NCBI RefSeq assembly: GCF_000712075.1
Contig: NZ_JONW01000002.1
Span: forward strand, 62,001 to 126,000
Direction of reading: 5' to 3'
DNA: 64,000 nt
Origin: Caulobacter sp. UNC358MFTsu5.1
GTDB taxonomy: Bacteria; Pseudomonadota; Alphaproteobacteria; Caulobacterales; Caulobacteraceae
Shown one piece after another: positions 16,393-28,185 of this stretch. Each line of letters begins with the position of its first letter. The stretch's first letter is position 1. The notes beneath the pieces were generated by a model. That model ran no database searches and was not told where the DNA came from. It worked only from the letters and a program-made list of their open reading frames with translations. The position numbers were made by a program, and so were the translations under genes.

Positions 16393-16528
16393 GTCATCCT
16401 CGGACTTGTTCCGAGGACCCCTCTGTCGGCTGAGCTGTCGCTTCAAAGGTGTCCGCCGCCTCACCGTTCCACGGATCATCCTTCTTCGAAGCTGAAGCAG
16501 GGGTCCTCGGAACAAGTCCGAGGATGAC
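16393..16528. repeat. Long inverted repeat between ybgC and tolQ (family D)
   Basis: Arms GTCATCCTCGGACTTGTTCC and the exact complement GGAACAAGTCCGAGGATGAC, each extended by GAGGACCCC / GGGGTCCTC, flank about 80 bases. It occupies nearly half of the 305-base gap before tolQ. The rest (16529-16679) is unremarkable apart from GGAG before tolQ. Confidence 0.85.
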
Positions 16529-16679
16529 GGGTGTGGGCGCACCCACCAAAAAACCGCCTCCCTCGCCGATTGTCATAGTTTCACCATTGCCCCGCTTCAT
16601 GTCAGTAAGGGCGCAACGGAACCCCGGAAGGCCCCGCCGCCTTCCACGATACTGACGCCCCAACGGAGCAGGACCCCGC

Positions 16680-17378
<699 letters not shown>

Positions 17379-17382
17379 CCCC

Positions 17383-17895
<513 letters not shown>

Positions 17896-17907
17896 GGCGG
17901 TCGCCCG

Positions 17908-18717
17908 GTGACCCGTAGGGACGACAAGACCAACTTCTCTCCGGCCCTGGTCGGGTCGATCGGCCTCCACGTGCTAGTGGTGGCCGCGATCCTGATCGGC
18001 CCGTGGAAGCCGTCCAAGCCGGTGATCATCGGCGAAAGCGTGCCGGTGACCATCGTCACCGAGGGGCCGACCAACGTGCGGCCGGCGATCGAGGACGTCG
18101 TCGACCAGACCGCCCAGACCGAGGAGCCCACGCCCGAGGCCGACCCGCAGCCGCCGGCTCCCGTGCCCGCGCCGGTCCCGACTCCGGCCCCCGCGCCGCC
18201 CAAGACCGCGACGCCGGCCCCGACGCCCAAGCCCACCCCGACCAAGCCGGCCCCGGCCAAGCCCGAGCCCGACTTCTTCGCCTCGCTGGAAAAGACCCTG
18301 GCCAAGACGCCCAAGGCGACCGGCAAGCCCGTGGCCAACGCGCCCAAGGGCCCGACCCGTCCCGAGACGGCCACCCAGGCCCGTCCGGGCGCCGGGGCGA
18401 TGACCGGCCTGCAGGCCGCGGCCATCAACGGCATGAAGGACGAGATCCAGCGCCGCTGGAACCCCAACTGCGAGGTCGAGGGCGGCGCGGCCGTCCAGGT
18501 CAAGGTCAGCTTCAAGCTGGCGACCGGCGGGCGCATCGTGGGCCAGGTGACGGCCGGCGACGCCGAGCGTTCGTCCGATCCGGTGGTCAAGGCCGCCGCC
18601 GACCGGGCGATCCGCGCGGTCTACCAGTCGGCGCCCTTCGAAGGCCTGCCGCCGGACTATTATGGCCAGCAACTCAATTTGAACTTCAAGGCGCGCGACG
18701 CTTGCGCGGCGCGATAG
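17908..18717 (+). CDS. tolA: Cell envelope integrity protein TolA
   Basis: Periplasm-spanning linker between the TolQR motor and Pal/TolB. A single N-terminal transmembrane helix ([17 protein letters not shown]) is followed by a long Pro/Ala/Lys-rich linker (about residues 60-130) and a C-terminal domain ([18 protein letters not shown] onward). The start is a GTG. It has 269 residues, shorter than E. coli TolA and lacking the long helical domain, as is common in alphaproteobacteria. It begins 12 bases after tolR. Confidence 0.9.
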   Translation: MTRRDDKTNFSPALVGSIGLHVLVVAAILIGPWKPSKPVIIGESVPVTIVTEGPTNVRPAIEDVVDQTAQTEEPTPEADPQPPAPVPAPVPTPAPAPPKTATPAPTPKPTPTKPAPAKPEPDFFASLEKTLAKTPKATGKPVANAPKGPTRPETATQARPGAGAMTGLQAAAINGMKDEIQRRWNPNCEVEGGAAVQVKVSFKLATGGRIVGQVTAGDAERSSDPVVKAAADRAIRAVYQSAPFEGLPPDYYGQQLNLNFKARDACAAR

Positions 18718-18731
18718 GGAGGACCCGAAGC

Positions 18732-20045
18732 ATGAACCTCAAGTCCGTCTTCACCGGGTTGGCGACCGCCGCCGTCCTGGCCGTGTCCATGGCCGCCTTC
18801 GCGCCGACGACCGCCCGCGCCCAGATCGAGGTCGACATCGACAAGGGCGCGGTCAAGCCGCTGCCGGTGGCCATCCCCGCCTTCTCGGGCGGCGGGCGCG
18901 GGGCCGAGATCTCGCAGGTCATCAGCGGCAATCTGGAACGCTCGGGCCTGTTCCAGCCGCTGAACGTCGCCAACGTCGCCGACAAGCTGGCCGACGTGAA
19001 CGTCCAGCCGCGCTTCCCCGACTGGCAGGCCACCGGGGCCCAGGCCCTGATCAACGGCCAGGTCACGGTCGGCGCCGACGGCGTGCTGCGCGTCGACTTC
19101 CGCCTGTGGGACACCTTCAGCCAGCAGCAGCTGCTGGGCCTGCAGTTCACCTCGACGGCCGAGAACTGGCGCCGCGTGGCCCACAAGATCAGCGACGCGG
19201 TCTATGAGCGCCTGACCGGCGAGAAGGGCTATTTCGACACCCGCGTGGTGTTCGTGGCCGAGAGCGGCTCCAAGCTGGCCCGGGTCAAGAAGCTGGCGAT
19301 CATGGACCAGGACGGCGCCAACCCGCAGTACCTGACCGACGGTTCGTACATCGTCATGACCCCGCGCTTCTCCTCGACCAGCCAGGAGATCACCTACATG
19401 GCGCTGCGGCCCACGGGGTCGAGCATCTATCTGACCAACCTGGAGACGGCCCGCACCGAGACCATCGGCAAGTTCCCGGGCATGGTCTTCGCCCCGCGCT
19501 TCTCGCCGGACGGCAGCAAGGTGGCCTTCTCGGTCGAGAAGGGCGGCAACAGCGACATCTACGTGCTGGACCTGCGCAGCCGGCAGTCGACGCGGATCAC
19601 CACAGACCCGGCCATCGACACCTCGCCGTCGTTCTCGCCGGACGGCAGCCGCATCGTGTTCAACTCCGACCGCGGCGGCCAGGCCCAGATCTACGTGATG
19701 AACGTCGACGGCAGCGGCGTGCGTCGCATCTCGTACGGCGGCGGCCGCTACACCACGCCGGTGTGGAGCCCGCGCGGCGACTACATCGCCTTCACCAAGC
19801 AGACCGGCGGCGAATTCCACATCGGGGTGATGAAGCCCGACGGCGGCGACGAGCGCCTGCTGACCACCAGCTACCTGGACGAAGGCCCCACCTGGGCCCC
19901 CAACGGCCGGGTGCTGATGTTCTCGCGCGAGAGCTCCAGCGGCAATTCGCGGCTGTGGACGGTGGACATCACCGGCCGGATCCTGCGTCCCGCCGCCTAT
20001 ACCGGCGCCGCCTCGGATCCCGCCTGGTCGCCGCTGCTGGATTGA
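18732..20045 (+). CDS. tolB: Tol-Pal translocation protein TolB
   Basis: Periplasmic beta-propeller protein that binds Pal and TolA. A Sec signal peptide ends near TTARA-Q at about residue 30. An N-terminal alpha/beta domain follows, then the six-bladed propeller with repeated FSPDGS and W(S/A)P motifs ([36 protein letters not shown]). It has 437 residues. It starts 14 bases after tolA. A hairpin lies immediately downstream, before pal. Confidence 0.96.
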   Translation: MNLKSVFTGLATAAVLAVSMAAFAPTTARAQIEVDIDKGAVKPLPVAIPAFSGGGRGAEISQVISGNLERSGLFQPLNVANVADKLADVNVQPRFPDWQATGAQALINGQVTVGADGVLRVDFRLWDTFSQQQLLGLQFTSTAENWRRVAHKISDAVYERLTGEKGYFDTRVVFVAESGSKLARVKKLAIMDQDGANPQYLTDGSYIVMTPRFSSTSQEITYMALRPTGSSIYLTNLETARTETIGKFPGMVFAPRFSPDGSKVAFSVEKGGNSDIYVLDLRSRQSTRITTDPAIDTSPSFSPDGSRIVFNSDRGGQAQIYVMNVDGSGVRRISYGGGRYTTPVWSPRGDYIAFTKQTGGEFHIGVMKPDGGDERLLTTSYLDEGPTWAPNGRVLMFSRESSSGNSRLWTVDITGRILRPAAYTGAASDPAWSPLLD

Positions 20046-20050
20046 TCCAC

Positions 20051-20099
20051 ACGACTTTGAGGCAACCTCTGCCGTAAAGGCGCGTTGCCTTAGAGTCGT
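20051..20099 (+). terminator. Hairpin between tolB and pal
   Basis: A 16-bp stem with two mismatched positions (ACGACTTTGAGGCAAC / GTTGCCTTAGAGTCGT) starts six bases after the tolB stop. It looks like a terminator or attenuator but has no real T-run. The remaining 150 bases before pal probably hold a separate pal promoter, which I cannot pinpoint. Confidence 0.5.
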
Positions 20100-20248
20100 T
20101 CATCCGACGTTCACCCGCCAGGTGAAACCACGTGGGCGTGCGACATTCTGACGCCATTGTGAGGTGCAAGGTGCGATTTGGCGCGGCGCCACGAAGGCTA
20201 CACGCGTTAGAAGTATGAACCTTGGCCGTGGACTTGAGGAGAAACTGG

Positions 20249-20806
20249 ATGAGCTTCGACACCCAACGCGTTGCTAGACTGGCGATGATCGGCCTGGCCG
20301 CCGCCTCGCTCGCCGCCTGTGCTTCGCGGCCGAAGCCGCAGGGCCCCGCGGCGCCGACGCAACCGGCCCCGACCCAGCCCGAGGCTCCCTATACGCCTCC
20401 GGCCACGCCGCAATCGCCGGTCAACCAGGGCCCGCTGCCGGGCACGGTGCAGGACTTCGTGATCAACATCGGCGACCGCATCTACTTCGCCACCGACAGC
20501 TACGACGTCACCCCCGACGCCCAGGCGGTGCTGGCGGCCCAGGCCCAATGGCTGAACCGCTATCCGGCCGTGCGCGTGCGCATCGAAGGCAACGCCGACG
20601 AACGCGGCACCCGCGAGTACAACCTGGCCCTGGGCGCCCGTCGCGCCAACGCCGTCCGCGAAGTGCTGATCGGCGCGGGCGTCTCGGCCTCGCGCATCGA
20701 GTCCCTGTCGTACGGCAAGGAACGTCCGATCGATCCGGGCACGGGCGAAGACGCCTGGGCTAAGAACCGTAACGCCCGCACCGCCATCACCGACGGCGCG
20801 CGGTAA
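20249..20806 (+). CDS. pal: Peptidoglycan-associated lipoprotein Pal
   Basis: Outer-membrane lipoprotein anchoring to peptidoglycan; in Caulobacter, Pal is essential for envelope integrity and division. The lipobox LAAC gives lipidated Cys24. A Pro/Ala-rich linker follows, then an OmpA-like domain with YDVTPDAQAVLAAQA, RIEGNADERGTREYNLALG and ARRANAV. It has 185 residues from the ATG at 20249, which has GAGGAG upstream. Separated from tolB by a hairpin and 200 bases. Confidence 0.95.
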   Translation: MSFDTQRVARLAMIGLAAASLAACASRPKPQGPAAPTQPAPTQPEAPYTPPATPQSPVNQGPLPGTVQDFVINIGDRIYFATDSYDVTPDAQAVLAAQAQWLNRYPAVRVRIEGNADERGTREYNLALGARRANAVREVLIGAGVSASRIESLSYGKERPIDPGTGEDAWAKNRNARTAITDGAR

Positions 20807-20815
20807 GACCGATAT

Positions 20816-20839
20816 CCCCGTCTCCGCCTGGAGACGGGG
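20816..20839 (+). terminator. Terminator-like hairpin after pal
   Basis: A perfect 10-bp stem CCCCGTCTCC / GGAGACGGGG with a four-base loop sits nine bases after the pal stop, but only a weak T-run (CTTCG) follows. A second hairpin with a 15-bp, one-mismatch stem (TCATCCCGGAAGCGC) lies at 20851-20883. Confidence 0.5.
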
Positions 20840-20980
20840 CTTCGACGCTGTCATCCCGGAAGCGCCCGCGCTTTCGGGATGACGACGTTTTGAGATGCAG
20901 CTAGGCGCGATCTCGTCCCATCGTGACGCCCTGGCCTCTAGCGCCGCACTTTTGTCCGCAACCGGGGCATAATCGCCGAC

Positions 20981-21847
20981 ATGAAGCTGAAAGCCGCTCT
21001 GCTCGCCTCGGTCCTGGCGCTCACCGCCATGCCCGTCCTCGTCACGCCGTCCCTGTCCATGGCCCAGACCGCCATGCCCGACCCGCTGGACGACCGTTCG
21101 GTCAAACGGCTGGACAAGATGGAGAAGGTGGTCCGCGAGCTGCGGGCGATCGTCTTCCAGGGCCGCGACACCGGCAAGCCGGTGGTGGTGCAGGCCGCCG
21201 AGACCGACGCCCAGATCGCGGCGCTGTCGGAAAAGCTGGCCGACCTGGAACAGACCCTGACCAAGCTGAACGGCCAGAACGAAAGCCTGACCCACGACCT
21301 GGACGTGGCGCGGCAGGCCAATGACGGCCAGAAGGCCCGCGCCGACGCGCTGGACCAGCGCCTGGCCGCCCTGGAGAAGCGTCTCGCCGACCAGGAGGCC
21401 GCCGCGGCCGCCGCGGCGGCGGCGACCCCGGCCGCGCCCGCCGCTGTCGCGACCCCCACCGATCCGAACGCCGCCTTCAAGTCGGCCCGCCAGCTGCTGC
21501 TGGACGGCGACTACGGCGGCGCCGAACAGGCCTTCGGCGGCTATGTCGAGGCCTTCCCCGACAGCGCCAAGGCGCCGGAAGCCCGCTACTGGCTGGGCGA
21601 GACCCAGTTCGTGCGCGAGGCCTACAGCGACGCCGCCGGCAACTATCTGGGTTCGCTGCGCGGCTGGCCGCAGACCAGCTGGGCGCCCGACGCGGTGGTG
21701 AAGCTGTCGCGCTCGCTGGTGGCGCTGAAGAAGCCCGCCGACGCCTGCAAGGCCCTGGACGAACTGAGCCGCCGCTACCCCAAGGCGCCGAACGCGGTCG
21801 TCTCCAAGGCCACGGCCACCCGCGTCCAGGCCAAGTGCGCGACGTAG
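20981..21847 (+). CDS. cpoB: Tol-Pal system protein CpoB (YbgF)
   Basis: Periplasmic protein that in E. coli coordinates peptidoglycan synthesis with outer-membrane constriction through TolA and PBP1B. A signal peptide (ALTAMPVLVTPSLSMAQT) is followed by a coiled coil from about residue 75 to 135 (LSEKLADLEQTLTKLNGQN), an Ala-rich linker and a C-terminal TPR domain (FKSARQLLLDGDYGGAEQAF). It has 288 residues. Last gene of the Tol-Pal cluster; a family C repeat separates it from tilS. Confidence 0.92.
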   Translation: MKLKAALLASVLALTAMPVLVTPSLSMAQTAMPDPLDDRSVKRLDKMEKVVRELRAIVFQGRDTGKPVVVQAAETDAQIAALSEKLADLEQTLTKLNGQNESLTHDLDVARQANDGQKARADALDQRLAALEKRLADQEAAAAAAAAATPAAPAAVATPTDPNAAFKSARQLLLDGDYGGAEQAFGGYVEAFPDSAKAPEARYWLGETQFVREAYSDAAGNYLGSLRGWPQTSWAPDAVVKLSRSLVALKKPADACKALDELSRRYPKAPNAVVSKATATRVQAKCAT

Positions 21848-21865
21848 CGCTCCAGATCTATTGAT

Positions 21866-21992
21866 CCGCTCATCCCGGCGAATGCCGGGACCCAGATGGA
21901 ATGGCGCTGTGATGGGGTCCTTGAGCGCGGTGCTTATCCGACCAATCTCTCGGCCTTAGGATCTGGGTCCCGGCATTCGCCGGGATGAGCGG
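21866..21992. repeat. Palindromic intergenic repeat, family C, copy 1
   Basis: Inverted ends CGCTCATCCCGGCGAATGCC and its complement, with a further CGGGACCCAGAT / ATCTGGGTCCCG, flank a less conserved centre. Near-identical arms occur at 34320-34446 and 41447-41568. It fills the cpoB-tilS gap. Confidence 0.85.
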
Positions 21993-21995
21993 AAT

Positions 21996-23255
21996 TTGAA
22001 GGGAGGGCGAACGATCGAAACCTTCCCCACCTTCACCGCCGCCCTCGACCGCCGCCTGCGTCCGGACGCCGCCTGGCCGCTGGCCGTCGGTTTTTCCGGC
22101 GGCGGCGACAGCCTGGCCCTGCTGATCCTGACCCTGGACTGGGCCCGCGCCCACGGCCGTTCCGTGGTGAGCCTGACCGTCGACCACGGGCTGAACCCCG
22201 CCAGCGCCGCCTGGACCGCCGACGCCGTCGCCGAGGCCCGCGCCCTGGGGGCGGAGCCGCGCGCCCTCGCCTGGACCGGGCCCAAGCCCGCCACCGGCCT
22301 TTCCGCCGCCGCCCGCGCCGCGCGCCACGCCCTGCTGGGCGAGGCCGCCCGCGCCGCCGGGGCGCGCGTCCTGCTGCTGGGCCACACCCGCGACGACCTG
22401 GCCGAGGCGGCCGTGATGCGGGCCGGGGGCTCGACGGTGTCCGATCCCCGCGCCTGGGCGCCGTCGCCGGCCTGGCCGGAAGGGCGCGGCGTGTTCGTGT
22501 TGCGCCCCCTGCTTGAGGTGGGACGCGTCGATCTTCGCGATTGGCTGGCCGCGCGGGGCGAGACCTGGCTGGACGACCCGGCCAACGCCGATCCCCGGTC
22601 GGCCCGGGCCAGGGCGCGGCGGTCGCTCGCCGCTTCCGACGCGCCCGGCGGACCGGAGGAGGGGGCGGACAGGCCGATGGAGGCCGCGCCTTCGCCGTTC
22701 CAGGGAGGAGAAGGCTGGCTCGCGCTCGCCCGAACGGCTCCCGCCGCACACGTCGCCGCAGCCTGCCTGTGCGCGGCCGGGACGACGCGCCCGCCGCGCG
22801 GCGAGCGGCTCCAGCGCCTGGTCGCGCGGATCCGGGCCGGCGAGGACTTCACCGCCACCCTGGCCGGGGCGCGGATCGAGGCGGCGGGGGAGGCGGTGTC
22901 GTTCTTCCGCGAGCCGGGCGAGGTCAGACGCGTAGGTCCTCCCCTTGTGGTGGAGAAGGCCCTGGACCCCGGCCAACCCGTCGTCTGGGACGGCCGCTGG
23001 GAGCTTACCGCCGCCGAGCCCGGCCTGGTCGTGCGCGCCCTGCAGGGCCTCGCCGCCCGCCTGCCCGCCGCGCAACGCCAGGCGCTGAAAGGCTTTCCGC
23101 CCGCCGCCCGTCCCGGCCTGCCGGTCGTCCTGGCCCCGGATGGGACGCCGACTTGCCCGATCCTTGCAGAGGCGAAAGCCGTGCGAGCGCGTTGTCTTGT
23201 GGTGGATCGTTTCGAGGCGGCGACGGGCCGTGTCGATCAAGAGCCCGCGACATGA
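21996..23255 (+). CDS. tilS: tRNA(Ile)-lysidine synthetase TilS
   Basis: ATP-dependent enzyme that converts C34 of the CAU tRNA-Ile to lysidine so it decodes AUA. The PP-loop is [12 protein letters not shown] at residues 32-43, and VDHGLNP and [10 protein letters not shown] follow in order. The start is uncertain: the frame opens at a TTG (21996), but the only good ribosome binding site (GGGAGG) lies just downstream of it, so a non-standard start near 22011 is possible. Residues around 215-240 (PSPFQGGEG and flanks) look like a palindrome-encoded insert. The 419-residue length includes it. Confidence 0.88.
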   Translation: MKGGRTIETFPTFTAALDRRLRPDAAWPLAVGFSGGGDSLALLILTLDWARAHGRSVVSLTVDHGLNPASAAWTADAVAEARALGAEPRALAWTGPKPATGLSAAARAARHALLGEAARAAGARVLLLGHTRDDLAEAAVMRAGGSTVSDPRAWAPSPAWPEGRGVFVLRPLLEVGRVDLRDWLAARGETWLDDPANADPRSARARARRSLAASDAPGGPEEGADRPMEAAPSPFQGGEGWLALARTAPAAHVAAACLCAAGTTRPPRGERLQRLVARIRAGEDFTATLAGARIEAAGEAVSFFREPGEVRRVGPPLVVEKALDPGQPVVWDGRWELTAAEPGLVVRALQGLAARLPAAQRQALKGFPPAARPGLPVVLAPDGTPTCPILAEAKAVRARCLVVDRFEAATGRVDQEPAT

Positions 23256-23331
23256 TATCCCGCGCGTGGCGAAATCGGCCGGGCCGTCCTATCTTGGTAG
23301 GTCAGAGACTATCGTTGGGAAGACAACGCGT

Positions 23332-25206
<1,875 letters not shown>

Positions 25207-25236
25207 GCCTCGGCGTCTCGAGACCAAGTTGGAAGA

Positions 25237-25265
25237 GCCGGATCGGTCCGCCGATCCGGCTTTTT
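25237..25265 (+). terminator. Intrinsic terminator after ftsH
   Basis: Perfect 10-bp stem GCCGGATCGG / CCGATCCGGC with a four-base loop and a run of five T followed by CTTT, 30 bases after the ftsH stop. Confidence 0.9.
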
Positions 25266-25346
25266 CTTTGCGCCGGTTCTTTGCATCCCCGCGGCGACGG
25301 CGCTAAGCCTGAAGCGGGGCCGCGACGCGCGGCGGGGAGGCATGAC

Positions 25347-25823
25347 ATGAAAAACGCGATCATCGCCCTGGCGGGCGCGACGGCGCTGGCCCTGGCGGGC
25401 GGGGCCGCCCAGGCCCAGGCCATCCACAAGGACGGCATGACCGGCCCCGAAGTGGCGGCCTGGCTCCAGAAGGGCGGCTACAAGGCCGTGCTGAGCAAGG
25501 ACGACGGCGGCGATCCGCTGATCGACAGCGCCGCCGACGGCCACAGCTTCAAGATCTATTTCTACGACTGCGACGCGACCAAGCGCTGCAAGGCGCTGCA
25601 GTTCTCGGCCGGCTTCGACCTGAAGTCCGGCCTGACCCTGGCCAAGGCCAACGAGTGGAACCGCAAGAACCGCTATCTGAAGGTCTATCTCGACGACGAC
25701 GGCGACCCCTACGTCCAGTACGACGTCAACGTGAACGCCGGCCGCACGATCCCGGGCCTGGACGACGACTTCAGCGTCTGGACCGGCATGATCGGCGACT
25801 TCACCACGTTCATCGACTGGTAG
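25347..25823 (+). CDS. Secreted YbjN-domain protein
   Basis: A 158-residue protein with a signal peptide (IALAGATALALAGGAAQAQA) and a mature part resembling the YbjN sensory fold: GPEVAAWLQKGGYKAVL, then paired strands (SFKIYFYDCDATKRCKALQF) and LAKANEWNRKNRYLKVY. YbjN proteins are small two-layer proteins of unclear function. Two cysteines in CDATKRC could form a disulfide. GGGGAGG lies upstream of the ATG at 25347. Stands alone between the ftsH terminator and a family F repeat. Confidence 0.75.
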   Translation: MKNAIIALAGATALALAGGAAQAQAIHKDGMTGPEVAAWLQKGGYKAVLSKDDGGDPLIDSAADGHSFKIYFYDCDATKRCKALQFSAGFDLKSGLTLAKANEWNRKNRYLKVYLDDDGDPYVQYDVNVNAGRTIPGLDDDFSVWTGMIGDFTTFIDW

Positions 25824-25832
25824 GACTGCGAA

Positions 25833-25968
25833 CGCCCCCTCCGTCACGTCGCTGCGCGACGCGCCACCTCCCCCGTTGCACGGGGGAGGAGAGGCCGGTT
25901 CCGCTTCCTCCTCACCCGCAACGCGGGGGAGGTGGCGCGATGCGAATACGCATCGTGACGGAGGGGGC
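25833..25968. repeat. Palindromic repeat, family F
   Basis: Outer arms GCCCCCTCCGTCACG and CGTGACGGAGGGGGC enclose inner inverted repeats (CGCCACCTCCCCCGTTGC / GCAACGCGGGGGAGGTGGCG). One full copy in the window; it fills the gap before folP. Confidence 0.8.
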
Positions 25969-25991
25969 GTCGCGGGCCTAAAACCCCGTCC

Positions 25992-26810
25992 ATGACATCC
26001 CAACACCCTCGCCCCCGCGTCATGGGGATCGTCAACGTCACGCCCGACAGCTTCTCGGACGGCGGGCGGTTCCTCGATCCCGGCGCGGCGCTGGACCAGG
26101 CGCGGCGGCTGATCGACCAGGGCGCCGACATCCTCGACATCGGCGGCGAGAGCACCCGGCCCGGCGCGACGCCCGTGCCGGCCGCCGAGGAGATCGCCCG
26201 CGTGGTCCCGCTGATCGAGGCGATCCGCGCCACCAGCGACGTCGCCGTCTCGATCGACACCATGAAGCCCGCCGTGGCCCGCGCCGCCGTCGCCGCCGGG
26301 GCCACGATCTGGAACGACGTGGCCGCCCTGCGCTTCGCGCCCGATGCGCCCGAGGTCGCCGCCGAGCTGGGCTGCGAGGTGGTGCTGATGCACATGCTGG
26401 GCGAGCCGGGGACCATGCAGGACGCCCCGCGCTACGACGACGTCGTGGCCGAGGTCGAGGCCTTCCTGCTGGCCCGCGCCTTCACCGCCATGGCCGCCGG
26501 GGTGGCGCGCGAGAAGATCTGGCTCGACCCGGGCATCGGCTTCGGCAAGACCCCGACCCACAACCTGGCCCTGCTGGCCGCCCTGCCGCGCTTCAAGGCC
26601 CTGGGCTATCCGATCCTGCTGGGCGCCAGCCGCAAGCGTTTCATCGCCGCCCTGGACCCGCTGGGGGCGGAGGCGGGCGACCGCCTGGGCGGCTCCCTTG
26701 CGGCCCACCTGCACGGCGCGGCGGCCGGCGTGGCGGCGGTGCGCGTCCACGACGTGCGCGAGACGGTCCAGGCGCTGACGGTGTGGGGCGCGATCGGCGG
26801 TGCGGGCTAG
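25992..26810 (+). CDS. folP: Dihydropteroate synthase
   Basis: Folate-pathway enzyme joining p-aminobenzoate to dihydropterin pyrophosphate; the sulfonamide target. Signatures: MGIVNVTPDSFSDGG at residues 11-25, DIGGESTRPGA, and GASRKRFI near the C-terminus. It has 272 residues, full length. The stop overlaps that of the convergent desaturase by four bases. No other folate biosynthesis gene is adjacent. Confidence 0.96.
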   Translation: MTSQHPRPRVMGIVNVTPDSFSDGGRFLDPGAALDQARRLIDQGADILDIGGESTRPGATPVPAAEEIARVVPLIEAIRATSDVAVSIDTMKPAVARAAVAAGATIWNDVAALRFAPDAPEVAAELGCEVVLMHMLGEPGTMQDAPRYDDVVAEVEAFLLARAFTAMAAGVAREKIWLDPGIGFGKTPTHNLALLAALPRFKALGYPILLGASRKRFIAALDPLGAEAGDRLGGSLAAHLHGAAAGVAAVRVHDVRETVQALTVWGAIGGAG

Positions 26811-27718
26811 ACCCGCGCCAGTCCCGCCCGCTGCGGCAAGGTCTCCGGCGTCCGCACGTCCCAGGCCAGGCCCAGGCGCTCCAACAGGCGGATGAAGGCG
26901 AAGCCCCAGTCGGCTTGCCCGGGATACAATCCCAGCCTCGCCGAGCCCGGCCAGGCGTGGTGGTTGTTGTGCCAGGCCTCGCCCATGGTCGGGATCGCCG
27001 CCCAGGGCACGTCGTGTGCCTGGACGCCCGAGGCGGTCACCAGCCAGCGCTGCGGTCCGGTGGTGTGCGCCAGGCGGCCGACGTACCAGTGGCCGGTCAC
27101 CGACACGCAGACCCGCGCGCAGACGCCCCACAGCAGCCACGACCAGCCGCCCAGCGCGAACAGGACGACCGCCACGGGCAGCTGCTGCAGCATCCAGGTG
27201 CGTTCCAGGAAGCGGTAGAACCGGTCGTCGGCGATCCGGGCCGGGATCGCCTGGCGCGGCGCCGCGTCCAGCACCAGCCGGCCGTGCAGGTTCCAGGCGT
27301 AGTCGGTCCAGAACCCGGCGCGGTTGGCAAGGTACGGGTGACAGGCCGGCTGGCGCTGGCCCCAGTCGCGCAGGTCGTGGGCGGCGATCATGGCCAGCGG
27401 CCCGCTCATGCCGACCAGCGTCCCCAGCCACATCATCAGGCGGTCCAGCCAGGGCGGGCTCTGGAAGCTGCCGTGGATCAGCCGCCGGTGGAAGCCGACG
27501 GAATGGCCGATCAGCAGGGTGGCGCCGGTCAGGACCACGAACACGCCGAGCCCGCTCCAGCTGAAGGCGAACGGCGCGGCCAGGGCGCCGGCCAGCATGA
27601 CGCCCTGCCAGAGCGAGGTCGCCGGCGCCCAGACCACCCGGCCGACCGCGGCGTCGCCGCCCGCGTCCTCGGCGATGGAGTGGACGGCGTAAGGATCGTC
27701 GTGAGGGTGCGAATTCAT
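26807..27718 (-). CDS. Membrane fatty acid desaturase family protein
   Basis: A 303-residue integral membrane di-iron protein with about four to five hydrophobic segments. Histidine boxes: HSVGFHRRLIH near residue 70 (HX4H), then HDLRDWGQRQPACHPY instead of the usual HRxHH, and EAWHNNHHAWP as the third box. The first and third boxes match acyl-lipid/acyl-CoA desaturases; the altered middle box suggests a distinct subgroup. Start ATG at 27718 overlaps the stop of the upstream membrane protein by four bases, so translation is coupled. Confidence 0.82.
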   Translation of the reverse strand: MNSHPHDDPYAVHSIAEDAGGDAAVGRVVWAPATSLWQGVMLAGALAAPFAFSWSGLGVFVVLTGATLLIGHSVGFHRRLIHGSFQSPPWLDRLMMWLGTLVGMSGPLAMIAAHDLRDWGQRQPACHPYLANRAGFWTDYAWNLHGRLVLDAAPRQAIPARIADDRFYRFLERTWMLQQLPVAVVLFALGGWSWLLWGVCARVCVSVTGHWYVGRLAHTTGPQRWLVTASGVQAHDVPWAAIPTMGEAWHNNHHAWPGSARLGLYPGQADWGFAFIRLLERLGLAWDVRTPETLPQRAGLARV

Positions 27719-28185
27719 TCGGCGGTTTCCTTCTCGTCCCGGCTCGCCACGACCACTACCCAACCGGCGACGGCGCCGCTCAGGCCAAGGACGATCGTCA
27801 TGATCAGGAAGGGCTTGGGATCGGCGGCGGAGTGGAGGCCAAGCCCCCGAAGGAGCAGGCTGGAGGCCATGAAGGTCGCCAGGCCGCCGAAGGCCGCGCC
27901 CGCCCAGGGCGAGCGCCATCCCAGGGCCCACAACATCCACCAGCCGGGTATGCCGATCATGATCAGGCCGAAGGCCCAGATGGTTAGGGTGGAGACAAGG
28001 ACCGCGAGCATGACCAGGACCGCGCCGACAAGCATCGATCCGAGGCTTTCCGTCGGCGAGGTGGCGACACCCGAGACCACGATCACCGCGCCCGGAAGGC
28101 TGGCCCCCGTCAGCGCGCCGGCGACCAGGCCCCTGATCGCGTTCCGCGGCGGCCAGACGGAGTCGTGACGGGCCATCGCGCTCAT
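27715..28185 (-). CDS. Four-helix membrane protein, paralogue 1
   Basis: A 156-residue protein with about four transmembrane segments. It is paralogous to the product of the gene directly upstream: both share an internal GlyPro-Gly-Trp motif (IGIPGWWMLWALGWRS here) followed by a glycine-rich helix (GAAFGGLATFMASSLLL). No known family recognised. It overlaps its neighbours on both sides by four bases, making an operon: paralogue 2, paralogue 1, desaturase. Divergent from an ArsR/SdpR-type regulator that probably controls the operon. Confidence 0.7.
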   Translation of the reverse strand: MSAMARHDSVWPPRNAIRGLVAGALTGASLPGAVIVVSGVATSPTESLGSMLVGAVLVMLAVLVSTLTIWAFGLIMIGIPGWWMLWALGWRSPWAGAAFGGLATFMASSLLLRGLGLHSAADPKPFLIMTIVLGLSGAVAGWVVVVASRDEKETAE

